Made by a program: the position numbers and the translations under genes. The notes beneath the pieces were generated by a model, which worked only from the letters and a program-made list of their open reading frames with translations, was not told the origin of the DNA and did not search any database. Shown piece by piece: positions 1 through 8,016 of a stretch of DNA of 64,000 bases (positions are counted from its first letter, which is position 1; each line of letters opens with the position of its first letter). Source of the DNA: CAVXFS01 sp963761115 (GTDB lineage Bacteria > Pseudomonadota > Gammaproteobacteria > Burkholderiales > Gallionellaceae); contig CAVXFS010000003.1 in the NCBI GenBank assembly GCA_963761115.1, forward strand, positions 434,001-498,000, read 5' to 3'.

Positions 1-935
1 TTGTGGATGGAGGTCGGCGCATAGGCCGTGGGCAAGTGGCTGAAGTCGTCGCCATAGCTGCTCAAGGTGACGAAGCTGGCCAGTTTGGGAAAGCTTGCAC
101 GCGGGAACCGGTCGAATGCTGCATCGGTCAGGGCGCGGGTAATTTCGCGCGCGCGGTCGGCGCGGAAATTCATGAATACCGCCACGTCGCCATCCTGCAT
201 GGCGACCGGTTCACCGATGACCGTGGCCTTGACGAATTCGTCGTTCTCGTCGCGCGCGTAGGCTTGCTGCAGGCCTTCGACTGCCGTGGCAGCATGGTAT
301 GCGGCCTTGCCCTGGGTCAGCAGGTCGTAAGCCAGTTGCACCCGCTCCCAGCGGTTGTCGCGATCCATCGCATAGTAGCGCCCGACGATGGAAGCGATGC
401 GTCCGGCGCCGAGCGCAGCGCATTTGTCCTGCATGCGCTGCAGCGAACCCGCGGCACTGCGCGGCGGCGTATCGCGCCCGTCGAGGAAAGCATGGATGAA
501 TATCTTGCGCAGGCCGAGCCCGTACCGCCAGTTCCAGCATGGCGTGGATGTGGTCTTCGTGACTGTGCACGCCGCCGGGCGAAATAATCCCATGATGTGC
601 ATGCGCCGAGCCATTCTGTCCTTGGCCTGCCTGACAGCCTGCAGCAATGCCGGATTGGTGAAGAAACTGCCGTCCTGGATCGCCACGTCCACGCGCGTGA
701 GGTCCTGATAAACCACGCGTCCCGCGCCGATATTCAGGTGGCCGACCTCCGAGTTTCCCATCTGGCCTTTGGGCAGGCCCACGGCTAATTCCGAGGTGTT
801 GATCAGCGTATGCGGGTAATTGCTCCACAATCTGTCCCAGTTCGGCTTGCGTGCCTGGGCGATGGCATTGTGGTCGGGATCTTCGCTATAACCGAAGCCG
901 TCTAGAATAAGCAATAGGACAGGAGTAACTTTCAT
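1..935 (-). CDS. gpmI: 2,3-bisphosphoglycerate-independent phosphoglycerate mutase, 3' end outside window, two compensating frameshifts
   Basis: Interconverts 3- and 2-phosphoglycerate in glycolysis, in the cytoplasm. The start is ATG at 935-933 behind AGGAG (924-920). The N-terminus reads MKVTPVLLLILDGFGYSEDPDHN, and the family's catalytic Ser motif GQMGNSEVGHLNIGAGR follows. Later segments IHAFLDGRDTPPRSA and FMNFRADRARE are also typical. The reading frame is lost near 590 (one base short after ATGGG) and regained near 515-522 (one base extra). About 25 codons in between, encoding SPGGVHSHEDHIHAMLEL, sit in another frame. About 311 of the usual ~510 residues lie inside the window. The gene is divergent from the ArsR gene. 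Identity is certain. Whether the indels are real is not known. Confidence 0.9.
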   Translation of the reverse strand, partial: MKVTPVLLLILDGFGYSEDPDHNAIAQARKPNWDRLWSNYPHTLINTSELAVGLPKGQMGNSEVGHLNIGAGRVVYQDLTRVDVAIQDGSFFTNPALLQAVRQAKDRMARRMHIMGLFRPAACTVTKTTSTPCWNWRYGLGLRKIFIHAFLDGRDTPPRSAAGSLQRMQDKCAALGAGRIASIVGRYYAMDRDNRWERVQLAYDLLTQGKAAYHAATAVEGLQQAYARDENDEFVKATVIGEPVAMQDGDVAVFMNFRADRAREITRALTDAAFDRFPRASFPKLASFVTLSSYGDDFSHLPTAYAPTSIH

Positions 936-1050
936 GCTGGACTTTTTGGGTATCTAAGTATCAAAATATAAGCGCTTTCTAATTCGGGGCGTATTTTAGC
1001 CGATTTTTGGCATCCCATGATGCCTGGCAGGGTTTGGATAACGGTGACTC

Positions 1051-1350
1051 ATGACTAAACTGATAGACAAGGACGAAGATATTTTGCAGGCCTCCATGGC
1101 AATCAAGGCCATCGCCCATCCATTGCGCCTGAAGATCCTGTGCGTGCTGGGCGACAAGGAGATCAGCGTGCAGGATATCGTGGCCGACGTGGGCACCTCG
1201 CAGAGCAACATCTCGCAACACCTGGCCATCCTGCGCGATAAGGGCGTGCTGAGCACGCGCAAGGATGCCAACCGGGTGTTTTACCGCATTGGCGATCCGC
1301 GCACCATCAAGCTGGTGGACATGATGCGCGACGTGTTCTGCACCGGATAA
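1051..1350 (+). CDS. ArsR-family winged-helix repressor with SqrR/BigR-like cysteine pair
   Basis: A 99-residue ArsR/SmtB-type DNA-binding protein, cytoplasmic and normally dimeric. The helix-turn-helix lies around residues 38-66 (SVQDIVADVGTSQSNISQHLAIL), followed by a wing with KDANRVFYRIGD. It lacks the metal-site CxC of ArsR. It has exactly two cysteines, C31 in LKILCVL and C97 in MMRDVFC, 66 residues apart. That is the spacing of the C41/C107 and C42/C108 pairs of the persulfide sensors SqrR and BigR. I infer that it senses reactive sulfur and controls the RND operon 265 bp downstream, and perhaps itself. Relatives lie beside gpmI in other betaproteobacteria. The family is sure and the ligand is inferred. 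Confidence 0.88.
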   Translation: MTKLIDKDEDILQASMAIKAIAHPLRLKILCVLGDKEISVQDIVADVGTSQSNISQHLAILRDKGVLSTRKDANRVFYRIGDPRTIKLVDMMRDVFCTG

Positions 1351-1455
1351 AGGCGGTTCATTTCAAGCTGGCATGAACGCGCCTGGTGGGAACATGGGAA
1401 ACTTCAGATCGCCACAATTGCGTTACCATGTTATCGGTAATTCCGGAGCATCAAG

Positions 1456-1532
1456 TGCCGTTAGGCGAGGCCGGAGGCTGACTCCGGCAAGTCACTGCAT
1501 CGATCTCCAGCCCGGGGCAACCGGGAACGGCA
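1456..1532 (+). ncRNA. Candidate structured RNA, three-helix junction, class unknown
   Basis: Between the ArsR gene and the RND promoter the sequence can fold compactly. Outer helix TGCCGTT (1456-1462) pairs with AACGGCA (1526-1532). Inside it, GCCGGAG (1470-1476) pairs perfectly with CTCCGGC (1482-1488) across the loop GCTGA. CCCGG (1511-1515) pairs with CCGGG (1521-1525) across GGCAA and directly abuts the outer helix. The single-stranded joining segments are AGGCGAG and 1489-1510. It matches no riboswitch class I can name with confidence. The motif GTTAGGCGAGGC recalls the 5' core of the Mg2+ M-box, but the rest does not fit. It would be transcribed by read-through from the ArsR gene, or be a separate RNA. 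Confidence 0.35.
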
Positions 1533-1552
1533 GGCGGCCCGATCTAGGCCTG

Positions 1553-1585
1553 TTGCATTTATTAGAATATAAGCATATTATAATA
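1553..1585 (+). promoter_or_regulatory. Promoter with overlapping palindromic operator for the RND operon
   Basis: A sigma70-like promoter has TTGCAT (1553-1558), a 17-bp spacer and TATTAT (1576-1581). The spacer carries the inverted repeat AATAT-AAGC-ATATT (1566-1579), and a second perfect palindrome, TATTATAATA (1576-1585), overlaps the -10 box. AT-rich palindromes over the promoter are typical ArsR/BigR operators. The ArsR gene's own upstream region has a related ATATAAGC element (965-972), so the same repressor may bind both. Binding itself is inferred. Confidence 0.55.
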
Positions 1586-1615
1586 TACATTATAACAAGT
1601 ACTGGGCGATCATTC

Positions 1616-2638
1616 ATGAAGCAGGGCATATTGTTGCTGTTGATTTTTGCATCTGTTTCCACCGCGCAGGCGGCGGAACCGCTGGCCGTTGCGCCGGTGC
1701 AATACCGCGAGGTGGCGCAAACCTATAGTGCCGACGGGGTGGTCGAGGCGGTGCGACAATCCACCGTCTCGGCGCAGATCTCCGGGCGCGTAAAGCAGAT
1801 CCTGTTCGATGTCGGCGACACGGTGAAACAGGGGCAGGTCATCCTGCGCATCGATGAACGCGAGGCCGTTCAGGCAGTGGCGGGCAGCCAGGCGCAGGTC
1901 ATGCAGGCGCAGGCCGCGCTGCAGCAGGCCAAGTCGGACTATGACCGCGCGCGCCAGCTTTTCGCGCAGCAATTCATCAGCCAGGCAGGGCTGGACAAGG
2001 CGCAGGCCGATTACCAGATGGCGCTGGCGCAGGCTGCGGCCAGCAAAGCAGGTGCCGGTCAGTCGGCCCTGGCAAAAGGCTACACTGCCGTGGTGGCACC
2101 TTACAGCGGCGTGGTTGGCGCGCGACTGGTCGAACTGGGCGAAATGGTGACCGTGGGCAAGCCGTTGATGAGCGGCTTCGACCCGGCGCAGATGCGCGTC
2201 ATCGTCGACGTGCCGGAATACCGGTTGGCGGACCTCGGCGCGCATCCGCAAGCCACTATCGAGTTGGCCTCCCTGAAACGCAGGGTGCAGGCCACCTCGG
2301 TGACCGTGCTGCCTGCAGCCGATGCGCGCACCCACAGCACGCAGATACGTGCTTACCTCCCCGCAAACGAGCCAGGCGTCTATCCCGGCATGTTCGTGCG
2401 CGTCCGGTTCGCGGTGGGCAAAGCGAACAAGCTGCTGATCCCGGCCAGTGCCGTGGTGCGCCGCAGCGAAGTGGTGGCGGTGTATGTAGTGGATGACAAG
2501 GGCACGGCAAGGTTGCGCCAGGTGCGCGTAGGCGAGCCCGCCGGGCAGGACGAGATCGAAGTACTGGCCGGGCTGAACCCAGGCGAAAAGGTGGCGCTGG
2601 ATCCGGTCAAGGCTGGCATGCAACAGCAGGCCCGATGA
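1616..2638 (+). CDS. RND efflux periplasmic adaptor (membrane fusion protein)
   Basis: A 340-residue HlyD/AcrA-type adaptor linking an inner-membrane RND pump to an outer-membrane channel. I chose ATG 1616 because it opens a signal peptide (about residues 1-19, ending TAQA) and lies just downstream of the promoter; the open frame extends further upstream without support. A lipoyl/barrel-sandwich half reads SGRVKQILFDVGDTVKQGQVILRID (about 50-75). An alpha-hairpin follows (about 85-140), then the second lipoyl half (YSGVVGARLVELGEMVTVGKPLM), a beta-barrel and a membrane-proximal domain. The stop overlaps the permease start by four bases (ATGA), so translation is coupled. No outer-membrane channel gene is present nearby. 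The substrate is unknown. Confidence 0.9.
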   Translation: MKQGILLLLIFASVSTAQAAEPLAVAPVQYREVAQTYSADGVVEAVRQSTVSAQISGRVKQILFDVGDTVKQGQVILRIDEREAVQAVAGSQAQVMQAQAALQQAKSDYDRARQLFAQQFISQAGLDKAQADYQMALAQAAASKAGAGQSALAKGYTAVVAPYSGVVGARLVELGEMVTVGKPLMSGFDPAQMRVIVDVPEYRLADLGAHPQATIELASLKRRVQATSVTVLPAADARTHSTQIRAYLPANEPGVYPGMFVRVRFAVGKANKLLIPASAVVRRSEVVAVYVVDDKGTARLRQVRVGEPAGQDEIEVLAGLNPGEKVALDPVKAGMQQQAR

Positions 2639-5600
2639 TGGGAATCTCCGGGCGCATTGCCAGGATCTTCCTGCATTCTCAGATGACACCGCTGTTGGCC
2701 CTGGTGGCGGTGCTGCTGGGCACGTTCGCGGTGCTGGTGACACCGCGCGAGGAAGAGCCGCAGATCAACGTCACCATGGCCAACGTGCTGATCGCCTATC
2801 CGGGCGCGTCCGCGCAGGATGTGGCGAACACCGTGTCCACGCCGGCCGAGCAGGTGCTGTCGCAGATCTCCGGTGTGGATCATGTCTATTCCGTCTCGCA
2901 ACCCGGCATGGCTATCCTCACCGTGCAGTTCAAGGTGGGCGAACTGCACGTGCCCTCGCTGGTCAAGCTCTACGACGTCATCAATTCCCATGCCGACTGG
3001 TTGCCGCCCACGCTGGGCGTGGCCAAACCGATAATCAAGGCCAAGGGCATAGACGATGTGCCGGTCGTCGCCTTTACGCTGTGGCGCGAGCAGGCTGCCG
3101 GTGGCGGGCTGGCATTGACCCAGGTGGCGCATGCCATCGAAGCCGAACTGAAACGCGTCAAGGGCACGCGCGAAGTCACCACCCTGGGTGGAACCCAGCG
3201 CATGGTGCGCGTGCTGCTCGACCCGGAAGCACTGAATGCGCACCAGCTCACAGTGCAGGATGTGCGCGGTGCGCTGCTGGCAGCCAATGTGTCGCAGGAT
3301 GCGGGTAGCCTGGCGCAGGGCAACCGCGAGGTGCTGGTGCAGACCGGCAATTTCCTCAGCGATGCGAACGATGTCAGCCAGCTGGTGGTGGGGGTGGCCG
3401 ACGGCAAGCCGGTGTTCCTGCGCGATGTGGCCACCATCCGCGACGGCGCCGACCAGCCATCGAACTATGTGTGGATGGGAGCAGGAGCAGCGGCGGGTGA
3501 CAAGGGCATAGACGCGCATGGCGAATTCACCGCCGTGACCGTGGCGGTGACCAAAAAGCCGGGCGAGAACGCGGTCGACATCGCCAATAAATTGTTACAG
3601 CGGGTAGAGGAATTGAAAGGCAGCGTGATTCCTGCCGATGTGCACGTCACCACCACGCGCAATTATGGCGTGACTGCCAACGACAAGGCGATGAAGCTGA
3701 TCCACAAGCTGATCTTCGCCACTGCGGCAGTCGTCGCGCTGGTATGGCTGGCGCTGGGCCGGCGCGAAGCCTTCATCGTCGGCGTCGCCGTGCTGCTGAC
3801 GCTGGCGGCGACGCTGTTCGCCTCCTGGGCATACGGCTTCACGCTGAATCGCGTGTCGCTGTTCGCGTTGATCTTCTCGATCGGTATATTGGTCGATGAT
3901 GCGATCGTGGTGGTCGAGAACATCCACCGCCGCCGCGAACTGGCGCGGGACCAGCCGTTGTCCGAGATCATTCCCGAAGCGGTGGACGAGGTCGGCAGCC
4001 CCACCATACTCGCCACCTTCACGGTGATCGCGGCGCTGTTGCCGATGGCTTTCGTCACCGGGTTGATGGGGCCGTACATGAGCCCGATCCCGATCAACGC
4101 CAGCATGGGCATGCTGATCTCGCTGGCAGTCGCATTCATCATCACGCCGTGGCTGGCGTTGCGTTTTTCCGGCCCGCATCACGCGGCAGTCAAGGATGAG
4201 ACCGACAACAGATGGACGAAATTCTTTCGCGCGCGCCTGTCGCCGTTCCTGAACGGCGTGCAAGGCAAACCGGCGCGGCGCAAATTGTGGCTGGGCATAT
4301 TCGCCGGACTGCTGCTGGCGGTGTCGCTGGGTGTGGTCAAGCTGGTGGTATTGAAGATGCTGCCGTTCGACAACAAGTCCGAGTTCCAGGTGGTGGTGGA
4401 TATGCCCACCGGCACGGCGCTGGAGCAGACCGGCGCGGTGATGCACGAGATCGGCGCCTACCTTGCCACGGTGCCGGAAGTGACCGATTACGAAGGGTAT
4501 GCCGGCACCGCCTCGCCGATCAACTTCAATGGCCTGGTGCGCCAGTATTACCTGCGCAGCACGGCGGAACAGGGCGACATCCAGGTCAACCTGAAGGACA
4601 AGCACCTGCGCGACCGCAGCAGCCACGCGATCGCCGGCAGTGTGCGTTTGCCGATCGAGCAGATCGCGAAAAAATGGAACGCCAAGGTCAAGATCGTGGA
4701 AGTGCCGCCCGGCCCGCCGGTGCTGTCGCCGATCGTGGCCGAGATCTACGGTCCGGATTATGATGGCGCACGCCAGGTGGCGGGCAAGGTGCACCAGCAG
4801 TTCGCCCGCACCGCAGACATCGTCGGCATCGATGACAGCGTCACCGAAGCGGCACCCAAGCTGCTCGTGCATGTGCTGCAAAGCAAGGCGGCGCTGCTTG
4901 GTGTTGCGCCCAGCGACATCGTGGATGCGATCCACGTCGCGCTGGCCGGGCAGGACGTGACATCGCTGCACGATGCCACGGCGAAATACCCGCCGCCTTT
5001 GCGTCTCGGCTTGCCGGCGGAAAAGCGCAGCAGCATGGATGAAGTGCTCAAGCTCAAGGTGCGCGCCCGCGATGGCGGGCTGGTGCCCTTGTCCGAGGTG
5101 GTGCAGATACAGCAGGTGCAGCGCGATTATCCGATCTATCACAAGGACCTGTTGCCGGTGGTGTATGTGACCGGCGACATGGCGGGCAAGCTGGACAGTC
5201 CGCTGTACGGCATGTTCGACATCAACAGCAAGGTGGCCGGTGTTCGACTCGACCAGGGTGGCGTGCTGCAACCCTATTTCTTCAGTCAGCCGTCTGATCC
5301 ATATGCGAGTTATGCATTGAAGTGGGACGGCGAATGGCAGGTGACCTTCGAGACCTTCCGCGACATGGGCATTGCCTATGCAGTGGGGCTGGTGTTGATC
5401 TATTTGCTGGTGGTGGCGCAGTTCAAGAGCTACCTGACGCCGCTGATCATCATGGCGCCGATCCCGCTGACCATCATTGGCGTGATGCCCGGCCACGCGT
5501 TGCTGGGCAGCCAGTTCACCGCCACCTCGATGATCGGCATGATCGCGCTGGCCGGCATCATCGTGCGCAATTCGATCCTGCTGGTGGACTTCATCAACAT

Positions 5601-5865
5601 GCAGTTGCGCGATGGGGTAGATCCGCAGCATGCGGTGATCAACGCCGCCGCCGCACGCGCCAAGCCGATCATCCTGACCGGGCTGGCAGCCATGCTGGGG
5701 GCCTTGTTCATCCTTGATGACCCGATCTTCAACGGCCTGGCCATCGCGCTGATCTTCGGTATCCTGGTCTCCACCATGCTCACGCTGGTGGTGATCCCGG
5801 TGCTGTATTACGCCACCTTGTACCGCAAATATCCCAATAACCCTCAAGCAGGAGAATCACCATGA
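2635..5865 (+). CDS. RND efflux transporter permease (AcrB/HAE-like superfamily)
   Basis: A 1076-residue inner-membrane proton-driven efflux pump. It begins with a first transmembrane helix (about residues 12-35) and the typical TPREEEPQINVTMANV start of the first porter domain. The transmembrane block contains LFSIGILVDDAIVVVENIHRRRE, where the DD pair is the proton-relay site of the superfamily. The second half repeats the pattern, with a C-terminal block carrying GMIALAGIIVRNSILLVDFIN. Length fits the family. It has a pump-adaptor-DUF2892 arrangement under the promoter at 1553-1581, with four-base overlaps on both sides. The subfamily seems distinct from classical multidrug AcrB. I infer export of a sulfur-related or organic toxic compound from the regulator type only. 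Confidence 0.92.
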   Translation: MMGISGRIARIFLHSQMTPLLALVAVLLGTFAVLVTPREEEPQINVTMANVLIAYPGASAQDVANTVSTPAEQVLSQISGVDHVYSVSQPGMAILTVQFKVGELHVPSLVKLYDVINSHADWLPPTLGVAKPIIKAKGIDDVPVVAFTLWREQAAGGGLALTQVAHAIEAELKRVKGTREVTTLGGTQRMVRVLLDPEALNAHQLTVQDVRGALLAANVSQDAGSLAQGNREVLVQTGNFLSDANDVSQLVVGVADGKPVFLRDVATIRDGADQPSNYVWMGAGAAAGDKGIDAHGEFTAVTVAVTKKPGENAVDIANKLLQRVEELKGSVIPADVHVTTTRNYGVTANDKAMKLIHKLIFATAAVVALVWLALGRREAFIVGVAVLLTLAATLFASWAYGFTLNRVSLFALIFSIGILVDDAIVVVENIHRRRELARDQPLSEIIPEAVDEVGSPTILATFTVIAALLPMAFVTGLMGPYMSPIPINASMGMLISLAVAFIITPWLALRFSGPHHAAVKDETDNRWTKFFRARLSPFLNGVQGKPARRKLWLGIFAGLLLAVSLGVVKLVVLKMLPFDNKSEFQVVVDMPTGTALEQTGAVMHEIGAYLATVPEVTDYEGYAGTASPINFNGLVRQYYLRSTAEQGDIQVNLKDKHLRDRSSHAIAGSVRLPIEQIAKKWNAKVKIVEVPPGPPVLSPIVAEIYGPDYDGARQVAGKVHQQFARTADIVGIDDSVTEAAPKLLVHVLQSKAALLGVAPSDIVDAIHVALAGQDVTSLHDATAKYPPPLRLGLPAEKRSSMDEVLKLKVRARDGGLVPLSEVVQIQQVQRDYPIYHKDLLPVVYVTGDMAGKLDSPLYGMFDINSKVAGVRLDQGGVLQPYFFSQPSDPYASYALKWDGEWQVTFETFRDMGIAYAVGLVLIYLLVVAQFKSYLTPLIIMAPIPLTIIGVMPGHALLGSQFTATSMIGMIALAGIIVRNSILLVDFINMQLRDGVDPQHAVINAAAARAKPIILTGLAAMLGALFILDDPIFNGLAIALIFGILVSTMLTLVVIPVLYYATLYRKYPNNPQAGESP

Positions 5866-6074
5866 ATTCAGAACGCATCGTCCGTATTGTCGCAGGCTCT
5901 TTTGTCCTGCTGTCGCTGGCTCTGGGAGTGGAAGCCAGCCCCTTGTTCGTGAGCAAGTACTTCCTGTTGTTTACCGCGTTCGTCGGACTGAACCTGTTCC
6001 AGAGCGGCTTCACCCGGTTCTGCCCGCTGGACAAGATCCTTGCCGGGATTGGCGTGAAGAGCGGCTGCAATTGA
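5862..6074 (+). CDS. DUF2892 (YgaP-like) inner-membrane protein
   Basis: A 70-residue membrane protein with two hydrophobic helices (about residues 10-26 and 29-46), then a short tail FCPLDKILAGIGVKSGC. The layout and the CPLDK-GIG-C tail match DUF2892, the domain fused to rhodanese in YgaP. It overlaps the permease stop by four bases (ATGA), so it is the last gene of the efflux operon. DUF2892 genes are often linked to sulfide-responsive ArsR-type regulators, which agrees with the dicysteine regulator upstream. Its two cysteines could take part in sulfur handling, but its molecular role is unknown. Confidence 0.85.
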   Translation: MNSERIVRIVAGSFVLLSLALGVEASPLFVSKYFLLFTAFVGLNLFQSGFTRFCPLDKILAGIGVKSGCN

Positions 6075-6089
6075 TGCTGATCTTCCCTG

Positions 6090-6127
6090 GACACTGTCAT
6101 TCCCGCTTGCGCGGGAATGACAGTGTC
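6090..6127. repeat. Perfect 17-bp inverted repeat (hairpin) after the RND operon
   Basis: GACACTGTCATTCCCGC (6090-6106) and its exact reverse complement (6111-6127) enclose the four-base loop TTGC. It has no long T-run, so it is either a rho-assisted transcript end or a dispersed REP-like element. A related shorter hairpin with the core ATTCCCGC/GCGGG occurs at 27434-27461, downstream of mshL. Confidence 0.7.
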
Positions 6128-6215
6128 TAAAGTCAGCCGCTGCAATAAATCCGGATCGCGCCTGGACCCGGTGTAAACTCTTCCTCTCTTGCAATTTCAC
6201 CCAGCATGCCAACCC

Positions 6216-8015
6216 ATGCCGCTATCCAGTCGCCGTAAACAAGGTCTATTCCCGGGTCTGTCACTCAGTCATATCAGTTTGTATCTGGTCGGCCTGATGT
6301 GGGTGTGGCCGTTCCTGCACAATGTCCACCGCTATCCGATCACGACGTTCTACCAGGAATGGTGGGCGGCCGTCCTGGGCTTGTGCGCGACGTCGTTGCT
6401 GCTGAGCGCGAACTACTGGCGGCAACCCGAGGTGCCGCGCATCGTCCTGCTGCCTGTCGGCATGCTGCTGCTCATCCTGGTGCAGTTCGCACTGGGCAGG
6501 ATCTATTATTTCGACCAGGCGCTGCTGTACTCGCTGTATCTGTTGTGGGCAGCATTGCTGATCATGCTGGGGAAGCAATTGCGGGTCGAATTCGGCCTGC
6601 CGGTGATCGCCGTGACGCTTGCCTGCTTCCTGCTCGCAGGCGCGGAATTGAGCGCATTGGTGGGCGTGCTGCAACAGTATGGCCTGCATACATTCCTGGA
6701 TGCGGCGATCACAGTCAAGAATGGGGCGGCGGTGTTTGGCAACCTGGGGCAACCCAATCATTTTGCCGATTACATCACCCTGGGTCTGGTTTCCCTCGGT
6801 CTGCTCGCTGTTAACAGCAAGTTACGCAGCTGGCAAACACTCCTGCTGGCCGCGCCGTTGCTGTTCGTCCTGGTCTTGAGCGGGTCGCGCGCGCCCTGGC
6901 TATATCTGCTGTGCCTGGTGGGGCTGTCTTTCCTGTGGCAGCGGCGCGAGGTTTCCTGCCGGCCGTTGTTCCATTATTGTCTGTTGTTGCTGTTCGGTTA
7001 TGGACTGATGCATCTGCTGGTGCAAATTCCCTGGCTGGTCGCGCCGGGCAGCAGCATAACTTCGCTGGACCGGATGCACGGCCACGGCAGCGCCGGTTTC
7101 GTGAGCGGCGGGGACAATGCCATCCGGCTCAATATATGGCGTGAAGCTGCGCTGATGCTGACCCAATTCCCGCTGCTGGGCATCGGATTCGGCCAGTTTG
7201 CCTGGCATCATTTCCTGCTCGGGCCCGAGTTGAGCAGCGTGCATTTCACCGGCATGTATGACAACGCGCACAATCTGGTGATGCAACTCGCGGCCGAAAC
7301 CGGATTGTCAGGTTTGCTCCTGTTCGCTGCGATCCTGTCGCCGCTGCTCTGGCGGATCGGCAAGGCACCGCGCACTCCCTACCTGTGGTGGGGCTGCGGC
7401 GTGCTGCTGGTGCTGGGGATGCACAGCTTGCTGGAATATCCTTTGTGGTATACCTATTTTCTGGGCGTGGCAGCCATCACGCTGGGCCTGCTGGACAGCA
7501 GCCACTACCGGCTGAAGATGGGCAAGTTGGGGCGTTTGTCGATGGTCGCGGTATTGCTGCTTGGCATGCTTTCGCTGGCGCAGTTGTGGGATGGCTATCG
7601 CCAGCTGGAAACCTTGCTGGCTTCGCGCCCGGCATCCGGTAACGATACGAAATATGTGGCCCGGATGCGCGATGGCTTCGAGCATGCGCGGCAACAGGCG
7701 CTGTTGCGCCCGTACGCGGAACTGTTCATGAGCAGCCTGATCGAGGTCAATGAAGAGCACCTTGCCGAAAAGCTGGACCTGAACGAACGGGCCATGCATT
7801 TCGTGCCCGCCAACGATGTTGTGTTTCGGCAAGCCCTGCTATTGGCGCAGTCCGGAAGGCAGGCCGAGGCGCAGCGACAGCTGCAACTGGCCGCCTGGTC
7901 ATACCCCGGGGAACTTCCCGCTGCGCTGGACGATCTGCGTGACCTGGCGCGGAAAGACCCCGCGCACTTTGATGCTCTGTTAAAATTCTCGGTTCAAAAA
8001 TTCAAGGAGCGGTAG
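6216..8015 (+). CDS. PglL/Wzy-type O-oligosaccharyltransferase or O-antigen ligase
   Basis: A roughly 599-residue polytopic inner-membrane protein (ATG 6216; the frame is open from TTG 6189). It has about ten or more hydrophobic helices and the signature GNLGQPNHFADYITLG, which matches the GNxGQxNHxA motif of betaproteobacterial PglL/Wzy_C ligases. A large periplasmic loop contains DNAIRLNIWREA, and the soluble C-terminal third is helical and TPR-like (LNERAMHFVPANDVVFRQALLLAQSGRQAEAQRQLQ). Such enzymes transfer lipid-linked glycans to pilins or lipid A core. With an MSHA locus 3.5 kb away, pilin glycosylation is plausible but unproven. It is followed one base later by the rhodanese gene. Confidence 0.8.
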   Translation: MPLSSRRKQGLFPGLSLSHISLYLVGLMWVWPFLHNVHRYPITTFYQEWWAAVLGLCATSLLLSANYWRQPEVPRIVLLPVGMLLLILVQFALGRIYYFDQALLYSLYLLWAALLIMLGKQLRVEFGLPVIAVTLACFLLAGAELSALVGVLQQYGLHTFLDAAITVKNGAAVFGNLGQPNHFADYITLGLVSLGLLAVNSKLRSWQTLLLAAPLLFVLVLSGSRAPWLYLLCLVGLSFLWQRREVSCRPLFHYCLLLLFGYGLMHLLVQIPWLVAPGSSITSLDRMHGHGSAGFVSGGDNAIRLNIWREAALMLTQFPLLGIGFGQFAWHHFLLGPELSSVHFTGMYDNAHNLVMQLAAETGLSGLLLFAAILSPLLWRIGKAPRTPYLWWGCGVLLVLGMHSLLEYPLWYTYFLGVAAITLGLLDSSHYRLKMGKLGRLSMVAVLLLGMLSLAQLWDGYRQLETLLASRPASGNDTKYVARMRDGFEHARQQALLRPYAELFMSSLIEVNEEHLAEKLDLNERAMHFVPANDVVFRQALLLAQSGRQAEAQRQLQLAAWSYPGELPAALDDLRDLARKDPAHFDALLKFSVQKFKER

Positions 8016-8016
8016 C

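Noticed and set aside
1460..1466. GTTAGGC, which fits the integron attC core-site consensus.
   Set aside because: No matching RYYYAAC partner lies at the right distance upstream and no integrase is present; a 7-base match is expected by chance.
1460..1532. Mg2+ M-box riboswitch suggested by GTTAGGCGAGGC.
   Set aside because: The region is much shorter than an M-box and the remaining conserved blocks are absent, so only an unassigned structured RNA is claimed.
1373..1615. N-terminal extension of 81 codons on the RND adaptor.
   Set aside because: It would cover the promoter and the structured RNA, and the signal peptide starts at ATG 1616.
3595..5847. 750-codon open frame on the minus strand.
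   Set aside because: It is the exact antisense shadow of the RND permease, His/Gln-rich and without recognisable motifs.
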